Source of the DNA: DASROJ01 sp035646975
Lineage (GTDB): Bacteria > Acidobacteriota > Polarisedimenticolia > JACPZX01 > DASXTC01
Length of the DNA: 19,463 nt
Direction: 5' to 3'
Assembly: GCA_035646975.1 (NCBI GenBank)
Contig: DASROJ010000345.1
Location: 1-19,463, forward strand
Part shown: one piece after another, positions 14,029 to 19,463 of the stretch
How positions within the stretch are numbered: position 1 is the first letter of the stretch
Layout: every line of letters starts with the position of its first letter
Made by a program: the position numbers and the translations under genes
Notes under the pieces: model-generated
Told to the model about the DNA's origin: nothing
The model's input: the letters and a program-made list of their open reading frames with translations, nothing else
Databases searched by the model: none

Positions 14029-15018
14029 ATGAGCCGGCGCGTGGAAAAAGACTCCACCCTAGGTCGTTATCTGTCGGAGATCGGCGAGTACTCCATCCTG
14101 ACGAAAGAACAGGAGATGGAGATTGCGCGCGGAGCAGAGGCCTGCGGCAACAAGGACACTCTCAACAAGCTCGTGGAGTCGAACCTCTCCTTCGTGGTCA
14201 AGATCGCCAACGAGTACCGAAACCTGGGTCTGCCCTTCGAAGACCTTCTCAACGAAGGCAACATCGGACTCATCGAGGCGGCCCAGCGATACGATCACAC
14301 CAAGGGCACCAAGTTCATCACCTATGCCATCTGGTGGGTCCGTAAGTCGATCCTCAAAGCACTTTCGGAACAATCAAACCTCGTTCGCGTTCCCACATAC
14401 CAGATGAAGAAAGTGAAGAAGATCCGGGAGACGGAGGCCAGCCTCTCGCGGGAGCTGGGCAGGAGACCTGACCGGATTGAAATCTCGAGCAAGCTGGACA
14501 GCACGATTTCGAAGATCGACGAAATCCTGATGATCAAGCTGCGCGAGGTTTCCCTCGATGACAAGGTTGGCCGCGACAAGACCGTCCCCATCAGCGATTA
14601 CCTGGTCGACGACACGTCGGTGAACCCCGAAGAAGAGCTGCTCAAGACCGAGAGCGAGTTCCTGGTGCACTCGGCCATGATCATGCTCAACGAGCAGGAG
14701 CAGACGGTCATTGCGAACCGCTTTGGCATCACCGGTGGCCGGTCCTTCACGTTGAAGGAGATTGGCGAGACGATGGGCTTGAGCCGGGAGCGAATCCGGC
14801 AGATCGAAGCCCAGGCCAAGAAGAAGCTCCGACGTATCTTCGCGCTCAACAAGTACGTCTCCTCGCCGCCCAAGGGAATCATGCCCAGTGAATCGATGGT
14901 GCCCCTGAGGTCCACGCCGTCCCCGCAGCCGATGCGTGGAAGAATGGGCGGCACGGGCATGCCCGTCATGCCAAGCCGTCAGAGGCCGCGTCTCAGCCTG
15001 GTGCCCAAACCCCGCTGA
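14029..15018 (+). CDS. Group-2 (RpoD/RpoS-like) RNA polymerase sigma factor
   Basis: This is a 329-residue sigma-70 family factor lacking region 1.1. Region 1.2 is present (STLGRYLSEIGEYSILTKEQ), then region 2 with the core-binding and -10 recognition helices (LVESNLSFVVKIANEYRNLG; TKFITYAIWWVRKSILKAL), region 3 (PTYQMKKVKKIRE) and region 4 with the -35 HTH (FTLKEIGETMGLSRERIRQI). It is too small and lacks the N-terminal domain to be the housekeeping RpoD, so it is probably an alternative factor of stationary-phase or stress type. After LRRI near residue 270 there is an unusual Pro/Met/Arg-rich tail of about 59 residues. Its long leader and the divergent XRE operon suggest extra control. A strong terminator follows. 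Confidence 0.93.
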   Translation: MSRRVEKDSTLGRYLSEIGEYSILTKEQEMEIARGAEACGNKDTLNKLVESNLSFVVKIANEYRNLGLPFEDLLNEGNIGLIEAAQRYDHTKGTKFITYAIWWVRKSILKALSEQSNLVRVPTYQMKKVKKIRETEASLSRELGRRPDRIEISSKLDSTISKIDEILMIKLREVSLDDKVGRDKTVPISDYLVDDTSVNPEEELLKTESEFLVHSAMIMLNEQEQTVIANRFGITGGRSFTLKEIGETMGLSRERIRQIEAQAKKKLRRIFALNKYVSSPPKGIMPSESMVPLRSTPSPQPMRGRMGGTGMPVMPSRQRPRLSLVPKPR

Positions 15019-15033
15019 CGATTCGTTTCCGAT

Positions 15034-15078
15034 GTCCCTTCCCGCGACTGGAATCCGCGGGAAGGGACTTTGCTTTCT
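15034..15078 (+). terminator. Intrinsic terminator after the group-2 sigma gene
   Basis: A perfect 13-bp stem (GTCCCTTCCCGCG at 15034-15046, complement at 15056-15068) with a 9-nt loop is followed by TTTGCTTTCT. It lies 16 nt after the stop codon and insulates the next gene. Confidence 0.85.
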
Positions 15079-15110
15079 CCCGGGCATGCATATCCGGCGG
15101 CCCAGCTTCA

Positions 15111-15139
15111 TTGACGACCGCGACAGGCCCACGTAGAAT
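15111..15139 (+). promoter_or_regulatory. Near-consensus sigma-70 promoter for the hybrid kinase, leaderless geometry
   Basis: TTGACG (15111-15116), a 17-nt spacer and TAGAAT (15134-15139). ATG 15148 is 8 nt after the -10 box, and no Shine-Dalgarno sequence lies between, so transcription should start at or next to the A of the start codon. Confidence 0.72.
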
Positions 15140-15147
15140 CCAGATTC

Positions 15148-17658
15148 ATGACTTCAGAGCAACACGCATCCAGCCACACGGAGGGTTTCCTCCTTCGGGT
15201 GGCTTCAATCCTCTCGCAGAATTCCGAAGTCGGCGGCGTGGCGGCCTTTCTCGAGGAAGCCTCCCGGGTTCTCGGCGGACAGGCCTGGCTCATCCTGTGG
15301 GATCAGGATCTCCAGGCCGCGGAATGGTTCTCGCCGGTGAAGGTCGAGCCCTTCTCCCTCCGGATCATCGCGGAGGACGGCAGCCTGATCCGCGGGGCCA
15401 TCATGTCCAGGACCGTGGCTCTCATCGCTGACCCTCAAGCCTCAAGCGGCTCGCCGGAAGGTCCCTACCTGATCAAGTCCGGTGGATCCTGGGCCTTTCT
15501 GCCGCTGGTGGTCTCCGAGCAGCCGGTGGCCTGTCTTGTCGTTCGAGCCGAAGCAGCCGCTTCTTTCGATCTCGAGAGCTTCGCTTCCCTGAAGGCTTCG
15601 CTGCCGATTCTGGCCGTCTTTCTCCGGAATCATGTGCTCCAACGCGAGCTGGAGGCGCGTGTCGAAGAGCGCACGGTGGAAATCTCGCTCCTGTACGACG
15701 TCAGCCGCTCGCTCATCTTCGTTCTCAGCCCGGAAGACCTTTTCCAGCTGGTGGGTTCGTCGCTGCGTCGAGCCCTGTCGTTCGAAATGTGCGGGCTGAT
15801 GCTCCTGCTGTCCGACCACCGCGAGATCTCGATGCAGCTCTCGGCCCCCGCGGAGGACCGGGCCCTGCGCAAGCTCTACAGGCTGGCTCTCGAGGAGGTC
15901 GAGCGGCTCTCAGGTCAGCGCCCGTCGCGCGTGCCGATGACGGTGGGAAGGATCGAACCATCGGGCGGTGTGGAACCGATACGCGCCGCGGATCTGAAAT
16001 CCGTGGCGCACGCCCCGCTTTTCATCCGGGGCCAGGTCGTGGGGTTGCTCACGGTGGCATCACGCGCGGAGGAAGCCTTCGGCGAAGGTCAGATGCGGCT
16101 CCTGTATACGATCGCCAACCAGGCCTCGCTGACGCTCGATCGCATTCGAACCGCGCGCGAGGCGGAGACCAGCAAGATCCATTCGATGCTCGAGTCGATG
16201 GCCGAGGGGGTGCTCCTGCTCGACGGTGGGCTGCGTATCGTGATGTCGAACCCGGCGGCGAAGGTCTACGTCGAGTCGATTATCGGGGGACGGGCGCCTC
16301 GTACTCTTTCCCGGTTGGGAGACTGCCGGCTGCGGCCATTGCTCTCGGCTCTCGGCAAGCCCGGCGCCAAGGCCAGCACCTTCGAGGTGACGGCCGCGCA
16401 CGAAGGGAGAATCTTTTCGGTGACCTGCTCGCCGGTTCGGGGTCTGGGCGGGGAAGTGCAGGGGATGGTCGTGGTCATCTCCGATGTCACCGAGGCGCGC
16501 GTGGTTCAGCTGCAGATCGCCCAGGGGGAGAGACTCTCCGCTCTGGGCGAGATGATCTCGGGTGTCGCCCACGAGCTCAACAACCCTCTCGCGTCGGTGA
16601 TCGGCTTCGCCCAGCTGCTCCAGAACAAGGATGTCGACGCCGACATCAAGAAGAAGCTCACCGCGATCGATCTGGAGGCCACGCGGTGCCAGAGGATCGT
16701 GCAGAACCTGCTGCGGTTCGCCCGGCGCCACACCCCCGAGCGGAGACATGTCGACATCAACGCCGCGCTGGATTCGGTGCTTCAGCTGCTGGGCCACCAG
16801 CTACAGGTCGACGACATCGAGGTGCGCATCGACATGCAGGCGGACCTCCCGCCGGTGGTCGGAGACTTCCACCTGCTGCAGCAGGTGTTCCTCAACATCA
16901 TCTTCAACGCCTACCAGGCGATGAAGGAGCAGGGAGGCCCGGGGGTGCTGAGCGTGATCACGCGCAACGAGGACCTTCGCATCGCCGTGGAGATTGTCGA
17001 CAGCGGGCCCGGCATCGCCCCCCAGAACCTCAAGCGAATCTTCGATCCGTTCTTCTCGACCAAGGAGGTCGGCAAAGGCACGGGATTGGGCCTGAGCCTC
17101 GCCTATGGCACCGTTCGGGAGCACGGCGGGACGATTTCCGCGAGAAGCCAGCTGGGTGAGGGATCGACATTCAGGGTGGAGCTGCCTGCGGCCGAAGCGG
17201 CGGAGATCGCGCGGATCGCGCAGGGCGTTTTCCCGTTCGAGGAGCAGGCCGCTCCCATGGCCCCGGCGGCGGGCCCGGCCGCATCGCCCGCGAGGCGGAT
17301 CCTGGTGGTCGAGGACGAAGCCTCGCTTGCCGAGGTGGTGGCCGAGGTGCTCCAGGCGCAAGGCCACCACGTCGACACCGCCGGGGATGGCCGGACCGCC
17401 AAGGCGCGACTGGCCGAGGGGCGCTACGACCTCATCATCAGCGATCTGAAGATGCCCAACATGAACGGACGCGACTTCTACCGGCACGTCGCCTCGGTCG
17501 AGCCGGCCCTGGCGCGGCGCATCATTTTTTCCACCGGCGACACCGCTAACCCGGATACCCAGGCGTTCTTCGAGGAGGTGGGCAATCCCTTCCTCTCGAA
17601 GCCTTTCAACCTGAAGGATCTGATACGGGTGGTCGAATCGGTGCTGCGTGAGATTTGA
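15148..17658 (+). CDS. Hybrid sensor histidine kinase (GAF-GAF-PAS-HisKA-HATPase-REC)
   Basis: This 836-residue protein has no transmembrane segment, so it is likely a cytoplasmic sensor. Two GAF-like domains cover about residues 10-160 and 185-335, separated by a coiled coil (LQRELEARVEERTVEISLLY). A PAS domain lies near 345-455. HisKA has the phosphoacceptor H475 in GVAHELNNPLASV. The ATPase domain shows the N box (NIIFNAYQAM), G1 DSGPGIAP, the F box DPFFSTKE and G2 GKGTGLGLSLAYG. After an Ala/Pro linker the receiver domain (about 717-833) has VVEDEA, phosphoacceptor D766 in IISDLKMPN, a Thr in FSTGD and Lys in LSKPF. No output domain or separate regulator is encoded nearby, so a remote phosphotransfer partner is expected. 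The stimulus is unknown. The last 11 nt overlap the DUF547 gene. Confidence 0.94.
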   Translation: MTSEQHASSHTEGFLLRVASILSQNSEVGGVAAFLEEASRVLGGQAWLILWDQDLQAAEWFSPVKVEPFSLRIIAEDGSLIRGAIMSRTVALIADPQASSGSPEGPYLIKSGGSWAFLPLVVSEQPVACLVVRAEAAASFDLESFASLKASLPILAVFLRNHVLQRELEARVEERTVEISLLYDVSRSLIFVLSPEDLFQLVGSSLRRALSFEMCGLMLLLSDHREISMQLSAPAEDRALRKLYRLALEEVERLSGQRPSRVPMTVGRIEPSGGVEPIRAADLKSVAHAPLFIRGQVVGLLTVASRAEEAFGEGQMRLLYTIANQASLTLDRIRTAREAETSKIHSMLESMAEGVLLLDGGLRIVMSNPAAKVYVESIIGGRAPRTLSRLGDCRLRPLLSALGKPGAKASTFEVTAAHEGRIFSVTCSPVRGLGGEVQGMVVVISDVTEARVVQLQIAQGERLSALGEMISGVAHELNNPLASVIGFAQLLQNKDVDADIKKKLTAIDLEATRCQRIVQNLLRFARRHTPERRHVDINAALDSVLQLLGHQLQVDDIEVRIDMQADLPPVVGDFHLLQQVFLNIIFNAYQAMKEQGGPGVLSVITRNEDLRIAVEIVDSGPGIAPQNLKRIFDPFFSTKEVGKGTGLGLSLAYGTVREHGGTISARSQLGEGSTFRVELPAAEAAEIARIAQGVFPFEEQAAPMAPAAGPAASPARRILVVEDEASLAEVVAEVLQAQGHHVDTAGDGRTAKARLAEGRYDLIISDLKMPNMNGRDFYRHVASVEPALARRIIFSTGDTANPDTQAFFEEVGNPFLSKPFNLKDLIRVVESVLREI

Positions 17659-18388
17659 TGCGGCCGCGCTGATCGTCCTTCTCGCGTTGCCTTCAGCGCC
17701 GACCGAGAGGCTCTCCTTCGATCTCCTGGACGCGGCGCTCGGCCGCCACGTGGACGACGGCCTCGTCGACTATGCGGGGCTCAAGGACGATTCCGGATTT
17801 CGACGGCAGATCGCGCTGCTGGCTGCCGCCGATCCCGACGCCCTGGCGCCGGGCGACGAGCGGCTGGCGGCGTGGATAAACACCTACAACGCCCTGGTGC
17901 TCGAAGGCGTCGTCGATCGCTATCCGATCCGAAGTATCACCGAGGTGGGGCCCGCGGGGAAGTGGACGTTTTTTCGCGGGCTTGAATTCACGGTGGGCGG
18001 AAGAAGAATCACGCTCGATCACATCGAGCACTCGATCATCCGCCCGACGTTTCAGGATCCCAGGGTTCACTTCGCCCTGGTGTGCGCCTCGGTCGGCTGC
18101 CCGAAGCTGTCCCCGCGGGTGTTTCGCGCGTCGACGCTGCAGGCGGACCTCGACGCCGCGGCCCGTCGTTTCATCAACGACCCTCGGAAGGTGAACCTCG
18201 ACAGAAGCGCGGCTGTTCTGCGATTGTCCGAAATCTTCAAGTGGTACGAGCAGGACTTCGTCAAGGCGTCCGGCTCCGTGCCGGCCTTCATCGCCAGGTA
18301 CCTCGAGGGCGGGCTTCCGCCCGGCGTGAAGCTCGAGTATCTCGAATACTCGTGGGCCCTCAACGATCGCCCCGGTCCGCCACGATAA
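17648..18388 (+). CDS. Secreted DUF547 domain protein
   Basis: This 246-residue protein has a short signal sequence (DAAALIVLLALPSAPTER) followed by a full-length DUF547 domain (PF04784), whose function is unknown. Family signatures include WINTYNALVLEGVVDRYPI, LDHIEHSIIRP, DPRVHFALVCASVGCPKL and LRLSEIFKWYEQDF. The two cysteines in CASVGC and nearby His residues are conserved in the family as I know it. The GTG start at 17648 overlaps the kinase stop and keeps the signal peptide; no strong ribosome binding site is visible, so translation may be coupled. The tight overlap suggests coexpression with the kinase. Confidence 0.88.
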   Translation: MRFDAAALIVLLALPSAPTERLSFDLLDAALGRHVDDGLVDYAGLKDDSGFRRQIALLAAADPDALAPGDERLAAWINTYNALVLEGVVDRYPIRSITEVGPAGKWTFFRGLEFTVGGRRITLDHIEHSIIRPTFQDPRVHFALVCASVGCPKLSPRVFRASTLQADLDAAARRFINDPRKVNLDRSAAVLRLSEIFKWYEQDFVKASGSVPAFIARYLEGGLPPGVKLEYLEYSWALNDRPGPPR

Positions 18389-18464
18389 CGCCTGCGGAAG
18401 CCCATCTCGGGGCGCCAGACGCCGTGTGGCCGAACGCCCCTGATGGCTCCGCATATCCGTGAGG

Positions 18465-18473
18465 TGGTAGACT
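18465..18473 (+). promoter_or_regulatory. Possible extended -10 promoter for the first DUF507 gene
   Basis: TGG-TAGACT (-10 at 18468-18473) ends 7 nt before ATG 18481. No good -35 box is present, but the TGn extension can compensate. The geometry matches the other leaderless starts in the window. Confidence 0.4.
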
Positions 18474-18480
18474 CCGGGGC

Positions 18481-18759
18481 ATGAAACTCCATTCATCCCT
18501 CGTCGAGTACATCTCCGCGGAAATCGTCGAAGGCCTTGCCGAGGAGGGCCTCATTCGCGTGGGGGACATGGACTCGGCGATCGGCGCCGTCACGGGCGCG
18601 TTCGTCGAGGATTTGATGGTGGAGGACCGCCTCAACGAGGAAGTTCGTGAAATACTCAGAACGCATTCGGACGAAATGACCCGGCGGGGGGTCCAGTATC
18701 ACGACATGTTCAGGATGATCAAGAACGAGCTGGCGAGAAAGCGCAAGCTGATCCTCTGA
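18481..18759 (+). CDS. DUF507 family protein (first of two)
   Basis: This is a 92-residue, highly charged, mainly helical protein matching DUF507, a small family of unknown function seen in Acidobacteriota, Aquificota and former Deltaproteobacteria. It starts [19 protein letters not shown] and ends with a basic helix ([16 protein letters not shown]). There is no signal peptide or zinc motif. The second copy follows after 13 nt. The family call rests on the overall pattern shared with the second copy. Confidence 0.8.
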   Translation: MKLHSSLVEYISAEIVEGLAEEGLIRVGDMDSAIGAVTGAFVEDLMVEDRLNEEVREILRTHSDEMTRRGVQYHDMFRMIKNELARKRKLIL

Positions 18760-18772
18760 TGGCGGAAACAGC

Positions 18773-19060
18773 ATGAAGCTCACGCACGAGAAGATTACGC
18801 ACCTGTCGCACGTCATCCTGAACTCCCTGGAGTCCGTGCCGGGCGTCGCTTTCACCCGGGACCGCAACCAGGTCCGCCTCAAACTGATTGACCTTCTGCG
18901 GGCCGAATTGAGAAAAGACGAGGACATCGAGCGCAGGGTCCGATCCAAGATCATGAGCCAGAAGCGCGGGTCGATCCCCGAAGGCAGCCAGGAGTGGGAC
19001 ATCCTCTTCCGCAAGTACTACGAAGAGGAGCTCAACAAGATCCGCAGCGTCAGGGGATGA
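18773..19060 (+). CDS. DUF507 family protein (second of two)
   Basis: This 95-residue charged helical protein is the paralogue of the preceding gene. Both begin MKL followed by a helix ([17 protein letters not shown] here), have a central acidic-basic helix ([17 protein letters not shown]), and this copy ends with the typical [20 protein letters not shown] element. The start has only a weak GGCGGA site upstream. The selB start follows after 28 nt. Confidence 0.85.
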   Translation: MKLTHEKITHLSHVILNSLESVPGVAFTRDRNQVRLKLIDLLRAELRKDEDIERRVRSKIMSQKRGSIPEGSQEWDILFRKYYEEELNKIRSVRG

Positions 19061-19088
19061 CGTCCACCTCCCGCCGTCGAATACCCTC

Positions 19089-19463
19089 ATGAAACATGTC
19101 GTCGTCGGAACAGCAGGCCACATCGACCACGGCAAGACCGCGCTGGTGAGGGCGCTCACCGGGGTCAACACCGACCGCTTCAAGGAAGAGCAGGAGCGGG
19201 GCATCACCATCGACATCGGATTCGCGCCGCTCGTCCTGGGCGAGGATCTCACCATCGGCTTCGTCGATGTGCCCGGTCACGAAAAATTCGTCAAGAACAT
19301 GCTGGCCGGCATCTGGGGCATCGACATGGTGCTCCTGGTGATCGCCGCGGACGAGTCAATCAAGCCGCAGACCCGGGAGCACTTCGAGATCTGCAGTCTC
19401 CTGCAGGTGAAGCGGGGTCTGATCGCCCTGACCAGCGCGGTCTTGCCGTGGTCGATGTGGCCG
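19089..19463 (+). CDS. selB: Selenocysteine-specific elongation factor SelB, N-terminal part (3' end lost and chimeric)
   Basis: SelB is the GTPase that brings selenocysteyl-tRNA to UGA codons marked by a SECIS hairpin. The N-terminal G domain is plain: [19 protein letters not shown] (G1), then [20 protein letters not shown] (G2/switch I) and [15 protein letters not shown] (G3). The frame is open to the window edge. Residues 1 to about 115 are normal; after LIALT the expected T-K-x-D (G4) motif is replaced by [10 protein letters not shown]. That tail is encoded by an inverted copy of 19116-19147 and is almost certainly an assembly artefact. SelB implies that the host makes selenoproteins. Confidence 0.93.
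   Translation, partial: MKHVVVGTAGHIDHGKTALVRALTGVNTDRFKEEQERGITIDIGFAPLVLGEDLTIGFVDVPGHEKFVKNMLAGIWGIDMVLLVIAADESIKPQTREHFEICSLLQVKRGLIALTSAVLPWSMWP
19116..19147 (+). repeat. Left arm of foldback inverted repeat (within selB G1 region)
   Basis: These 32 nt, coding for the [11 protein letters not shown] region, recur exactly in reverse complement at 19431-19462. This arm is the genuine copy because it encodes the conserved G1 motif in frame. Confidence 0.95.
19431..19462 (-). repeat. Right arm of foldback inverted repeat (contig-end artefact)
   Basis: Exact reverse complement of 19116-19147. It replaces the expected SelB G4 sequence at the very end of the window. The bases just before it (19424-19429) also match the complement of 19149-19154 across a single mismatch, giving homology that could have misjoined reads or strands. 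Confidence 0.93.

Noticed and set aside
15789..17159. 456-codon plus-strand frame inside the hybrid kinase gene
   Set aside because: Off-frame shadow. The kinase frame holds the conserved H, N, G and D motifs continuously.
1..19463. tRNA, rRNA, CRISPR, insertion sequence, prophage or defence island
   Set aside because: No cloverleaf, spaced direct repeats, transposase, integrase or phage genes were seen. The lone HNH protein is of the common chromosomal type.

Overview
The window is GC-rich bacterial chromosome with no mobile elements, RNA genes or CRISPR. It is gene-dense, has many 4-bp overlaps between genes, and all but the outermost genes are complete. The gene set (a LarC nickel chelatase, SelB, two DUF507 proteins, a T. 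thermophilus-like MetRS, a solo HNH protein, a GAF/PAS hybrid kinase) suits a deep-branching Gram-negative soil or sediment lineage such as Acidobacteriota. That placement is inference. Both ends cut through genes, and the right end carries an inverted copy of sequence from about 300 bp upstream, so this is probably a metagenomic contig.

Layout. On the minus strand at the left, larC overlaps metG by 4 bp (ATGA), and metG runs off the edge. A divergent intergenic region with back-to-back TTGACA promoters around an inverted repeat separates larC from a plus-strand Rhizobium-etli-type asparaginase. Next comes an ECF sigma factor resembling SigR and a membrane-anchored zinc anti-sigma factor whose Cys/His spacing matches RsrA. 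An operon follows: thioredoxin, TlpA-like thioredoxin, HflX and Ddl, each overlapping the next, and then an HNH protein. A minus-strand membrane-anchored protein of unknown function converges on the HNH gene. A rhomboid protease diverges from it.

From 11.4 to 13.7 kb, a minus-strand operon encodes an XRE regulator, a TPR protein and a secreted protein. It diverges from a group-2 sigma-70 factor that has a leader of about 230 nt and ends in a strong intrinsic terminator. Then come a hybrid histidine kinase (H475, D766) overlapping a secreted DUF547 protein, two tandem DUF507 paralogues, and the start of selB.

Two points stand out. First, the sigma/anti-sigma/thioredoxin block looks like an actinobacterial SigR-RsrA thiol-stress circuit moved onto a membrane anchor with an extra Cys/His-rich outer domain, and a SigR-type promoter (GGGAAT...GTTG) precedes the sigma gene. 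Second, six plus-strand genes have their start codon only 6-9 nt after a recognisable -10 element, which predicts leaderless mRNAs, whereas three minus-strand genes carry strong Shine-Dalgarno sequences.
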